The translations under genes and the position numbers were made by a program. Positions 1-5,908 of a stretch of DNA of 12,551 bases are shown one piece after another. The notes under the pieces are model-generated. The model searched no databases, was not told the DNA's origin, and worked only from the letters and a program-made list of their open reading frames with translations. The DNA is taken from NCBI GenBank assembly GCA_947475795.1, contig CANJOX010000053.1, positions 1 to 12,551 on the forward strand. Reading direction: 5' to 3'. The DNA comes from Gemmatimonadota bacterium. Lineage in GTDB: Bacteria; Gemmatimonadota; Gemmatimonadetes; Gemmatimonadales; Gemmatimonadaceae. Position 1 is the stretch's first letter. Every line of letters starts with the position of its first letter.

Positions 1-189
1 CTGCAGGCGGTCGTAGCGAGACTGGAGCTCGCGCGCCACTTCGTCCATCGCCGCCGCACCGAGTGTGCGCTCACGGTCCACGTCGTAGAGCAGCGCGCTG
101 AGCGACCCGAGGACGGGCTGCACGTCCGCCGGCACCGCCGGCGATCCTTGCCGGCGCAGCAGCCGCTGGACGAACGGATGAACGCTCAC
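1..189 (-). CDS. N-terminus of a probable signalling protein, cut by window edge
   Basis: The first 63 codons of a minus-strand gene are open to the window edge. The protein begins VSVHPFVQRLLRRQG and ends in a charged helical stretch, DEVARELQSRYDRLQ. A short N-terminal helix of the HP-xxx-LRR type, then a small helical region ending in a coiled coil, resembles the leader of some bacterial histidine kinases and GGDEF/PAS proteins, but no catalytic domain lies in the window, so this is a resemblance only. I chose the GTG at 187-189 because the sequence becomes protein-like there. An in-frame GTG further upstream (256-258) would add 23 unlikely residues. No strong ribosome site is visible. It lies 91 bases downstream of the acetyltransferase on the same strand and could be co-transcribed with it. 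Confidence 0.5.
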   Translation of the reverse strand, partial: MSVHPFVQRLLRRQGSPAVPADVQPVLGSLSALLYDVDRERTLGAAAMDEVARELQSRYDRLQ

Positions 190-280
190 GATCCGGAGCG
201 GATAGCGGTCACGCGCGAGGGAAGCACAGGCAAGGAAGTGACACGGGGGCCACGGCACGGGGAGCGGACCCCGCGCGTGA

Positions 281-898
281 TCACGGCTCAGCGATCGCCG
301 TGAAGTATACTTCATCTCCAATGATGATAAACCCGCGCGCGAGATAATTCGGCAAGGCGGCGGGCGCGTCGAGCGTGCAGGTGTGCAGCCAGACGCGCGT
401 CGCGCCCCATGCGAAGGCAGTGCGCACGGCCTGGGTCACCAGCCACGCGCCGAGTCCGTGGCCGAGCCACGCGCGATCGAGGCCGATGTAGGCGATTTCC
501 ACCGACCCGTCGGCGTGTCTCTCCAGTTCCAGGAAACCCGCGTCGGCGGGTGCCGGGGTGTTGGTTGGCGCCGCGGCGGCGACGCGGAACACGCGGACAT
601 CCGATCGCGCGAGATGCGCATCGAGGCGGTGATCCTCCCACGCATCGCGGTCGTGCCAGTGCCATGGGGCGCCGATCTGCCGGTACAGCGCGCGCCAGCG
701 CGGGGTGGGGCAGGGATCGATCCATTCGAGCGTGGCTGGCAGCGCTGGCGGCTTCCCCTCGCTGAGCTGTTCACGCGCCGTCAGTTCGAGGAACGTGCGC
801 GTGACGAGGCGGCGTTCGCGCCCGCTCTCGGCCGCGGAACGGTCGCTCGGACCGTCCGGTCCTATTTCTGCTGTTTCCCCCGACGTCATCTCTGGCAT
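281..898 (-). CDS. GNAT family N-acetyltransferase
   Basis: A 205-residue cytoplasmic protein of the GCN5-related acetyltransferase fold, which transfers an acetyl group from acetyl-CoA to an amine; the substrate cannot be told. The core is at residues about 100-190: a strand pair (VRVFRVA and GFLELER), the acetyl-CoA pyrophosphate loop in WLGHGLGAWLV (145-154), and the C-terminal TLDAPAALPNYLARGF (175-190), typical of this family. Residues 1-50 are poorly conserved in type and probably disordered. The reading frame extends 12 codons further to a TTG at 934, but the ATG at 896-898 is chosen because a strong purine-rich ribosome site sits 8 bases before it. It is divergent from the TetR gene. 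Two matching inverted repeats, one upstream and one inside codons 13-17, suggest that regulator represses it. Function class is secure; target unknown. Confidence 0.88.
   Translation of the reverse strand: MPEMTSGETAEIGPDGPSDRSAAESGRERRLVTRTFLELTAREQLSEGKPPALPATLEWIDPCPTPRWRALYRQIGAPWHWHDRDAWEDHRLDAHLARSDVRVFRVAAAAPTNTPAPADAGFLELERHADGSVEIAYIGLDRAWLGHGLGAWLVTQAVRTAFAWGATRVWLHTCTLDAPAALPNYLARGFIIIGDEVYFTAIAEP
848..863. promoter_or_regulatory. Second TetR-type operator, inside the GNAT coding start
   Basis: The sequence GGACCG-TC-CGGTCC at 849-862 is a perfect inverted repeat with the same 6-base core arms and the same 2-base spacer as the operator at 973-992. The right half matches one base further (CGGTCCT at 857-863), followed by A at 864 as in the operator. 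It encodes residues 13-17 of the acetyltransferase, in the poorly conserved N-terminal tail. The two sites are centred about 127 bp apart. Binding here could block elongation or allow looping. The repeat is seen directly; its use as an operator is inferred. Confidence 0.5.
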
Positions 899-906
899 AC
901 CGGCAA

Positions 907-913
907 TCCTCCC
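907..913 (-). promoter_or_regulatory. Ribosome binding site of the GNAT gene
   Basis: On the minus strand this reads GGGAGGA, 8 bases before the ATG at 898. It decides the start: the upstream TTG start would place this site inside the coding region. Confidence 0.65.
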
Positions 914-972
914 GTATACGTAACCCTTTGTCAACTAGTCGCTTACTGCGAATTTCCAGAGAGGGCTTGATA

Positions 973-992
973 TTAGGACCGAGCGGTCCTAA
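973..992. promoter_or_regulatory. Operator for the divergent TetR/GNAT pair
   Basis: A perfect inverted repeat with 9-base arms TTAGGACCG and CGGTCCTAA around a 2-base AG spacer, ending 12 bases before the TetR start codon. TetR-family regulators usually bind palindromes of about this size next to their own gene, and GACCG/CGGTC half sites are common in the family. The position so near the start codon implies that binding would block transcription or early elongation of the regulator, and it could also cover the promoter of the divergent acetyltransferase gene. Confidence 0.72.
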
Positions 993-1004
993 CATCATCC
1001 CACG

Positions 1005-1622
1005 ATGTCAGAACGCCGAACGCAAATCCTGGACGCAGCCGCGACGTTGATCTCCGAGCGAGGGTTCACCTCGACCTCGGTCGACGACGTCATCAAGGGC
1101 GCGAAACTGAGTGGCAAAAGCCACTTCTATCACTACTTCAAGTCGAAGGAAGAACTCGGCTATGAGGTCCTGAACCGCCAGTTCGAGCGATTCGCCGAGC
1201 GCGGTCTCGCGATCCTGCGCGAGCCGATGATCGATCCGTTGGAACGGTTGAGCCTGTTCATTGACGCCGTGGTGGCGTTGCAGTCGGAGAGCGGCGGTCG
1301 CCGTGGCTCGCCGTTCGGCAACCTCGCGGCCGAACTCGCCGACGCACACGAGGGGTTCCGGGTGCGCATCGAGGCGGTGTTCGAGCGGTGGGCCAGCCAG
1401 ATCCGCTCACTCCTGTGGGAAGCGCGGCCGCAGTTGCAGGACGATGTCGATGCCGTACGGCTGTCCCGGTTCATCATCGCCGCGCTCGAAGGGGCGGTGC
1501 TCATGACGCGGGTGAAGCGCGATCTGTCGGTGCTCGAAGGCATTGCGGCCGACCTCAAGCGCTTCATCGGCATGCACGTGCGCGATGGCGCCGCGATGCC
1601 GACACACCGGAACCTCGAGTAA
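1005..1622 (+). CDS. TetR/AcrR family transcriptional repressor
   Basis: A 205-residue DNA-binding protein. The N-terminal TetR domain spans residues 1-55: RRTQILDAAATLISERGF leads into the helix-turn-helix at about 24-45, with the family-typical YHYFKSKEEL (42-51). The C-terminal ligand and dimer domain carries GSPFGNLAAELAD (101-113), a segment found in one large TetR subgroup, usually as GCPxGN; here serine replaces the common cysteine. The length is normal. The ATG at 1005 lies directly after the inverted repeat at 973-992, which suggests autorepression and control of the divergent acetyltransferase. The ligand cannot be read from sequence. The sigma factor gene follows after 98 bases in the same direction, so read-through is possible. 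Confidence 0.93.
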   Translation: MSERRTQILDAAATLISERGFTSTSVDDVIKGAKLSGKSHFYHYFKSKEELGYEVLNRQFERFAERGLAILREPMIDPLERLSLFIDAVVALQSESGGRRGSPFGNLAAELADAHEGFRVRIEAVFERWASQIRSLLWEARPQLQDDVDAVRLSRFIIAALEGAVLMTRVKRDLSVLEGIAADLKRFIGMHVRDGAAMPTHRNLE

Positions 1623-1647
1623 CTGCGGGACCTCACGAAAGACGTCG

Positions 1648-1669
1648 GGAGGAACATGTCGGTTCCTCC
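1648..1669 (+). other. Perfect hairpin between TetR and the sigma factor gene
   Basis: Arms GGAGGAAC (1648-1655) and GTTCCTCC (1662-1669) with a 6-base loop form an 8-bp stem. No T-run follows, so a classic intrinsic terminator is unlikely. The left arm contains both an SD-like GGAGG and GGAAC, a common -35 element of ECF sigma promoters, but I find no convincing matched -10. Possible roles are a TetR terminator, a leader structure for the sigma mRNA, or an operator. Confidence 0.4.
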
Positions 1670-1705
1670 GATGGCAGGGTACGGCGACTGCTGCGCGGTG
1701 CGCAG

Positions 1706-1712
1706 AAGGGAG
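1706..1712 (+). promoter_or_regulatory. Ribosome binding site of the sigma factor gene
   Basis: AAGGGAG lies 8 bases before the ATG at 1721. It supports that start over the much longer open frame that runs back through the TetR gene to 1388. Confidence 0.6.
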
Positions 1713-1720
1713 ATGGGATC

Positions 1721-2395
1721 ATGGTGACGATGAACGACGGCGCAGTCCATCAGGCGACGGTGTCGCGTGACGCGGGTGACACGGCGGATCGCAGCGGCGA
1801 TCGCGCGGCCCGGCGGGCGCAGTTCGAGCGCGAGGCGCTCGTGCATCTGGACGCGCTCTATTCATTTGCGCTGAAGCTCGCGCGCTCGCGCGACGACGCG
1901 GAAGACCTGGTGTCCGACACCCTGCTGCGCGCCCTCGAGCGCTGGGAGCAGTACCATCTCGGCACCAACATCCGCGCTTGGCTGTTCACGATCCTGTACC
2001 ACGTGTTCGTGAGCCGGAAGCGCCGCATCGACGCCCGTGAAGTGCAGCAGCCGGAGGACACCGAAGGGTGGGCGCTGTTCGAAGCGGTCGGCGAGGCCGA
2101 TCCGGAAGGTCGCTTTTACGATTCCTTTCTCGACGACGAAATCACCCGCGCGCTCCGCGCGCTGCCCGAGGAGTATCGTTCGGCCGTCGTGCTGAGTGAT
2201 CTACAGGGACTGCGCTACGCCGAGATCGCGAACGTGCTGGGCGTGCCCGAAGGCACCGTGAAGTCGCGGCTGTTCCGTGGCCGCCGGCTGCTGCAGCGGA
2301 AGCTGGCCAATTACGCGGTGGAGATGGGCTATCTGAAGGAGTCCGTGGTGCGCGCGGTCGTTGCGCCGAAGGTCACGACGCTGGTGAACGCGTAA
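1721..2395 (+). CDS. ECF-type sigma-70 family RNA polymerase sigma factor
   Basis: A 224-residue sigma factor of the extracytoplasmic-function type, which directs RNA polymerase to alternative promoters. Region 2 spans residues about 42-102: LDALYSFALKLARSRDDAEDLV, then ALERWEQY, then NIRAWLFTILYHVFVSRKRR, which binds the -10 element and core polymerase. Region 4 spans about 141-196 with ALPEEYRSAVVL and the helix-turn-helix YAEIANVLGVPEGTVKSRL for the -35 element. An acidic linker joins them. The first 35 residues look disordered, and a tail of about 25 residues follows region 4 (YAVEMGYLKESVV). ATG 1721 is chosen from its ribosome site; ATG 1730 is an alternative. No anti-sigma factor gene lies beside it, which is unusual. 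The target promoters and signal are unknown. Confidence 0.93.
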   Translation: MVTMNDGAVHQATVSRDAGDTADRSGDRAARRAQFEREALVHLDALYSFALKLARSRDDAEDLVSDTLLRALERWEQYHLGTNIRAWLFTILYHVFVSRKRRIDAREVQQPEDTEGWALFEAVGEADPEGRFYDSFLDDEITRALRALPEEYRSAVVLSDLQGLRYAEIANVLGVPEGTVKSRLFRGRRLLQRKLANYAVEMGYLKESVVRAVVAPKVTTLVNA

Positions 2396-2405
2396 CGCAG
2401 CACAC

Positions 2406-2436
2406 CGCGCGACGCCGGCTCCTCAGGCGTCGCGCG
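2406..2436. terminator. Hairpin between convergent genes, possible bidirectional terminator
   Basis: Arms CGCGCGACGCC (2406-2416) and GGCGTCGCGCG (2426-2436) form a perfect 11-bp stem with a 9-base loop. It sits just after the sigma factor stop and includes the stop and last codons of the minus-strand coiled-coil gene. There is no T-run on either side, so factor-independent termination is uncertain, but the position between tail-to-tail genes fits a shared terminator. Confidence 0.5.
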
Positions 2437-3091
2437 CGGCGTCGCCGGCCGCCGCGGCCAGTTCGGTGAGCGCGCGCTCCACGGTGCCGCTCCATCGCCG
2501 CAGTTTCTCCCGCACGGCCGCCAGCTCAGTCCGACTGGCGGTCGCGTCACGTGCGGCATCGTCGTGCAGCGTTGCGAGTTCGAGGACGCGCGATTTCAAA
2601 ACGTCCAGCGCGCCCGCCAGCTGGTCGCGTTCGCGCTCGGTGTCCTCGAGCAGCTCGTGCACGCGGGCGCGCGTCTGCGTGAGCAGCGTGCACATGGCGC
2701 GCCACGCATCCCGCTCGAGCGTCAATTGACGACGCTGCGCCGTGTCTTCGGCCAGCCGTTCCCGGAGTCGCGCGAGACGCTGCACCAGCGAGCCGTTGCC
2801 GTCGATGGCGGTGCCGGGGCCCAGCATGGCCATCGCGGCGTGCAGTTCGCGGTCGAACTCCTGCGCCCGCCGAGCGAATTCGTCGCGCGCGGCCCGCGTT
2901 TCGTCGAGCGCGGCCAGCGCTTCGCGTAACGCCCGGAGCTCGACGGCGATGCGCCGGACGCCACGTGCGTCGCCCTCGGCCACCAGCCAGCGTAGCGACG
3001 CGACGAACCCACGCTCGAGCGTCACATCCAGATCGCCGTCGGGGCGCGGGATCGCATCGAGGGCCCGCATGGGCGTGTGCGGTGTCGTCAT
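2423..3091 (-). CDS. Hypothetical coiled-coil protein
   Basis: A 222-residue protein that I do not recognise as a named family. After about 25 residues with prolines (MTTPHTPMRALDAIPRP) it is almost wholly helical, rich in Ala, Arg, Glu and Leu, with heptad-like spacing at about residues 42-88 (IAVELRALREALAALDETRAARDEF) and 103-212. A short Gly/Pro break at about 91-101 (GPGTAIDGNGS) may be a hinge between two helical arms. No signal peptide, membrane segment or enzyme motif is seen. The open frame continues upstream to 3268, but that part overlaps the CGNR gene, so the ATG at 3089-3091 is chosen; the gap to the CGNR stop is 19 bases, suggesting one transcript. An in-frame ATG at codon 8 is an alternative start. 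Likely a scaffold or binding protein, but this is a guess. Confidence 0.7.
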   Translation of the reverse strand: MTTPHTPMRALDAIPRPDGDLDVTLERGFVASLRWLVAEGDARGVRRIAVELRALREALAALDETRAARDEFARRAQEFDRELHAAMAMLGPGTAIDGNGSLVQRLARLRERLAEDTAQRRQLTLERDAWRAMCTLLTQTRARVHELLEDTERERDQLAGALDVLKSRVLELATLHDDAARDATASRTELAAVREKLRRWSGTVERALTELAAAAGDAARDA

Positions 3092-3110
3092 CCGCGCGCC
3101 GGCCGCGTCA

Positions 3111-3737
3111 TCAGCGTCGGGTCTCGGAGCGGGCGCGATGGCGGGCCGCCTTCGCGCGATTGCCACAGGTGCCCATGTCGCACCAGCGGCGCAGGCCGTT
3201 CTTGGTGCCGTCGAGGAACACGCGATGGCAGCGCGGATCGGCGCAGCACCGCACCCGGGCCAGTTCATCGTCCACCAGCGCGTCGGCCGCTGATTCCACG
3301 ATCGGAATCATGAGCCCCGCAAAGGCATCGCCGGTGGGTACGAAGGCGCGGGTGTAGCCACCGGTCGGCACCGCATCGAGGCGGCGCGTGCCGGCGCTGC
3401 GTCCAAGCACGCGATTGATCTCGACCACGGCATCCTCACGAACACGCTCGGTCACCAGACCCTTCTCGGCCAGCACACGCAGCGCGGCACGCACCCGTCG
3501 GGCATCGACCAGCGTGGCCGCCGCGGCGGCCGGCTGTAGGACCGCGCGGCGGCGGATGCCGGCGGCGCGCTCGTCGTCCACGGCGCCCTGACGCTGCGAC
3601 CACACGAGCAGCGCCTCGAAATCGCGCAACAAGTCCCCCCCCGGCGATTGCGCGGCGGCGTCGGTGTTGACGAAGTCGAGCCAGAGTCGCGTGCGAGGTG
3701 TCACGGGTCCCGGTGGACGGTCGCGCGCGTCAGCCAC
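3111..3737 (-). CDS. CGNR zinc-finger (ABATE domain) protein
   Basis: A 208-residue protein with the two parts typical of this family. The N-terminal ABATE-type domain starts with LWLDFVNT (18-25), near the usual LxLDFVNT opening. The C-terminal zinc finger has Cys165-x4-Cys170, FLDGTKN, RRWCDMGTCGNR (184-194) with Cys186 and Cys191, and a basic tail KAARHRARSETRR. Such proteins are treated as putative transcription regulators or stress-response proteins; few have been studied. The GTG at 3735-3737 is the only start candidate before an upstream stop (TGA, 3777-3779); GTG at codon 12 (3702-3704), nearer to the conserved block, is an alternative. Neither has a strong ribosome site. The coiled-coil gene follows 19 bases downstream and may be its partner. 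It is divergent from the YjjX-type gene. Confidence 0.9.
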   Translation of the reverse strand: MADARDRPPGPVTPRTRLWLDFVNTDAAAQSPGGDLLRDFEALLVWSQRQGAVDDERAAGIRRRAVLQPAAAAATLVDARRVRAALRVLAEKGLVTERVREDAVVEINRVLGRSAGTRRLDAVPTGGYTRAFVPTGDAFAGLMIPIVESAADALVDDELARVRCCADPRCHRVFLDGTKNGLRRWCDMGTCGNRAKAARHRARSETRR

Positions 3738-3879
3738 CGGCGCGCTGGCCCGCCGCGCGTCGGAGACGGTGGCGGGTCACTCCTAGAGTCGGCAGAGCTA
3801 GGTTACTTGGGTACGTGGCTGCGAGCAAGCGGCCCGCTGGATCTCGTCCGTTCACCGTTCTTCCGCGACAGGCCGTCTG

Positions 3880-4467
3880 ATGAGCTTTTCGTACACGCGC
3901 GTGGTGGTCGGTTCGGGCAATCCGGTAAAGATCGCGGCGGTGCGGGCGGTGCTCGCCCGCCTGCTGCCCGCGTCGGGGGTCGCCGCACTGACGGTGTTCG
4001 GCACGGAGGTGCCGAGCGGAGTACCGGCTCAGCCGCTGGGCGACGAGGAGACGCAGCGGGGGGCGCGGCAGCGGGCGCTGGGGGCACTCGCGGTGTCGGA
4101 CGCCGAGCTGGCCGTGGGGCTCGAGGGCGGCGTGGTGGTGCTCCCCGATGGCCGGATGCGCACGTGCGCGTGGGCCGTGGTCATCGACCGCACCGGGTGC
4201 GAAGGGCTTGGGGGGTCGCTGTCGATGCCGCTGCCGGAGATCGTGGCAGCGCGCATCCGGGCCGGCGAGGAGCTGGGGCACGCCATGGACGCCGTGGCCC
4301 AGGTGGTCGGCACCAAGCATGGCCGCGGTGCCGTGGGCATTCTCACGGCGGGACTTATCGACCGACAGGGCGCGTACGAACCCATGGTCGCGTACGCGCT
4401 GGCGCCGTGGCTGGCCCCGGATTTCTACGATGCGTCCGTCTGTTCGGACGTCAGGGACGGCCGGTAG
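3880..4467 (+). CDS. yjjX: YjjX-type inosine/xanthosine triphosphatase
   Basis: A 195-residue cytoplasmic enzyme of the DUF84/YjjX family, which hydrolyses non-canonical purine nucleotides (ITP, XTP) so that they are not built into nucleic acid. Visible family marks are VVVGSGNPVKIAAV (8-21) at the nucleotide-binding N-terminus, VPSGVPAQPLGDEET (44-58), the acidic VGLEGGV (79-85) and VVGTKHGRGAVGILT (142-156). The length is usual or slightly long; the last 10 residues look non-conserved. The ATG at 3880 has no clear ribosome site. It is divergent from the CGNR gene across 142 bases. Its final 43 bases overlap the end of the convergent universal stress protein gene. Family assignment is strong; substrate follows from the family. 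Confidence 0.9.
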   Translation: MSFSYTRVVVGSGNPVKIAAVRAVLARLLPASGVAALTVFGTEVPSGVPAQPLGDEETQRGARQRALGALAVSDAELAVGLEGGVVVLPDGRMRTCAWAVVIDRTGCEGLGGSLSMPLPEIVAARIRAGEELGHAMDAVAQVVGTKHGRGAVGILTAGLIDRQGAYEPMVAYALAPWLAPDFYDASVCSDVRDGR

Positions 4468-5357
4468 ACGAGCACCGGCGTGTGTGTGTGCCGGAGTACC
4501 TCGTCGGCCACGCTACCCAGCAGCAAACGCTTGAACCCGCCGCGGCCGTGCGTGGCCATGGCGATGGCACCGGCGTTCAGCCGGGTGGCCTCCTCGATGA
4601 TCCGACGCGAGACGCTCATGTCGGTGACGGCGTGGACGGTGGTCCCCGCCGGGCACTGTTCGACGAGCCGCTGGAGGTACGCGAGGTGACCGGCCTCTTC
4701 CATCGCCAGGGCGCTGCCGTCCGCGAGGATCTCCGCCGCCCCGAAGGGTGCCATGGGCACGGCATGCGGCACCACCACGGCCAGTAGTGCCATGGTGAGA
4801 CCTGTGACCTGTGCGAAGCGCGCGGCGTGCGGAATGACGGCCTCGGAGAAGGCGGAGCCGTCAATGGGGCAGAGCAGTGTGCCCGTGGGCATTTCGGGGA
4901 CGGCCTCACTCCCAGCGCCGCGCACCATGTAGACCGGGGCCGTGGCATGGGTGAGGTACGCCGCGGCGACACTGCCGAGGCGCAGGCGGGCGAAGCCGCT
5001 GCGCCCATGCGTGCACATGACCGTGAGGTCCACGGCCGCCGCCTTCGCGTGCTCCAGTAGCGCCTCGATCACGGTCCCCTCCAGCAACACGCCCACGGCG
5101 TTTACCCCGGTGGCCGTGAGCTGGGCGACGGCCACGTCGAGGGCCTCCTGATGTTCGCGCCGGTTGACGCTTTCCAGTTCCGCATCGTACACGGGAATGG
5201 AGACCTCCCCCGGTATGAACGGAATGAAGGCGCTGGGGTCGTGCACGAGGGCCACGTGCAGGCGGGCGGCGGTCGCCTTGGCGAGGGCGGCGGCAATCGG
5301 CAGCGCGCGGGCGCTCAGCGGCGAGCCGTCGAACGGAACGAGAATGGTCTGATACAT
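4425..5357 (-). CDS. Tandem-domain universal stress protein (UspA family)
   Basis: A 310-residue protein with two UspA domains, at about 1-147 and 158-300. Each opens with the strand and Asp typical of the fold (YQTILVPFDGS at 2-12, LLCPIDGS at 161-168). Each ends with the ATP-binding pattern: CTHGRSGFARLRLGS (115-129) and ATHGRGGFKRLLLGS (268-282). The first glycine of the textbook G-x2-G-x9-G-S/T motif is Cys or Ala here, as is common in ATHGR-type members, so ATP binding is likely but not certain. Such proteins aid survival under starvation, oxidative or energy stress. The start at ATG 5355-5357 matches the usual N-terminus; an ATG 12 codons upstream is less likely. Its 3' end overlaps the convergent YjjX-type gene by 43 bases. 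It is divergent from the thioesterase gene. Confidence 0.92.
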   Translation of the reverse strand: MYQTILVPFDGSPLSARALPIAAALAKATAARLHVALVHDPSAFIPFIPGEVSIPVYDAELESVNRREHQEALDVAVAQLTATGVNAVGVLLEGTVIEALLEHAKAAAVDLTVMCTHGRSGFARLRLGSVAAAYLTHATAPVYMVRGAGSEAVPEMPTGTLLCPIDGSAFSEAVIPHAARFAQVTGLTMALLAVVVPHAVPMAPFGAAEILADGSALAMEEAGHLAYLQRLVEQCPAGTTVHAVTDMSVSRRIIEEATRLNAGAIAMATHGRGGFKRLLLGSVADEVLRHTHTPVLVYRPSLTSEQTDAS

Positions 5358-5371
5358 TGCACGACGTTGCT

Positions 5372-5383
5372 TGCCCGCGGGCA
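5372..5383. promoter_or_regulatory. 12-bp palindrome in the USP/thioesterase divergent spacer
   Basis: TGCCCGCGGGCA is a perfect palindrome in the 79-bp spacer between two divergent genes, where an operator would be expected. In DNA this GC-rich such a palindrome could arise by chance. No regulator is suggested by the context. Confidence 0.25.
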
Positions 5384-5436
5384 CCCCGGCCATAGGGAAT
5401 CGCCCGACATCCTGTCACCGTCCGGCCACGGGTTCC

Positions 5437-5898
5437 ATGACGGCACCACGTCCTTTCGTCATTCACGAGCGCGTTCGCTGGGCGGACGTGGACCTCGTGT
5501 GCATCATGCGGTTCAGCGCCTTTACCCGGCTGGTGGAGCTGGCCGAACAGGAGCTGCTGCGGGCGGCCGGGTTGCCCTACGCCATGCTGTTCGACCAGCC
5601 CACAGTCTGGATGCCGCGCCGCCGTCTGGAAATCGACTATTACGCGCCGGCGCGGATCGACGACGACCTGGCGCTCGTGACCTACGTGTCGCGGATGGGG
5701 GAGACCTCCCTCACGCTCCAGGTCGATGTGCGCCACGCCGAGCGGCAGACGCTGGTGGCCGCGATATCGATGGTGGTGGTGTGCGTGACGGTGGAGGGCT
5801 TCGCCAAGCGACCGCTGCCGCGGAGCGCGCGGACCGCGCTGGCGCCGTTCGTGCTCACGGTCGAGGAGGCTCGGGCCGGCACGCCGGACACGCGCTAG
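5437..5898 (+). CDS. 4HBT/YbgC-type acyl-CoA thioesterase
   Basis: A 153-residue hotdog-fold protein of the 4-hydroxybenzoyl-CoA thioesterase/YbgC group, which cleaves acyl-CoA thioesters in the cytoplasm. The active-site region is VRWADVDLVCIMRFSAFTRLVELAEQELL (13-41): Asp19 aligns with the catalytic Asp of 4HBT (second Asp of DxD). The glycine that usually follows three residues later is Cys22, and the usual Asn-His/Tyr segment is changed to RFSAF, so this is a divergent member and activity is less sure. The strand RRLEIDYYAPARIDDDLALVTYV matches the family core. ATG 5437 is chosen because upstream residues are not protein-like. The ispH gene starts 10 bases after its stop, so they are probably one transcript. 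The substrate is unknown. Confidence 0.82.
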   Translation: MTAPRPFVIHERVRWADVDLVCIMRFSAFTRLVELAEQELLRAAGLPYAMLFDQPTVWMPRRRLEIDYYAPARIDDDLALVTYVSRMGETSLTLQVDVRHAERQTLVAAISMVVVCVTVEGFAKRPLPRSARTALAPFVLTVEEARAGTPDTR

Positions 5899-5908
5899 AT
5901 TGCGCCGT

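Noticed and set aside
929..934. TTGACA on the minus strand as a -35 box for the GNAT gene
   Set aside because: A TATACG follows after only about 10 bases, and nothing like a -10 stands at 16-18 bases, so the promoter is not supported.
973..992. Intrinsic terminator at the inverted repeat before tetR
   Set aside because: The 2-base loop is too small for an RNA hairpin, no T-run follows, and the position just before a start codon fits an operator.
1388..1720. N-terminal extension of the sigma factor to 1388
   Set aside because: It overlaps the well-supported TetR gene, its sequence is Arg/Ala-rich shadow, and a good ribosome site marks the ATG at 1721.
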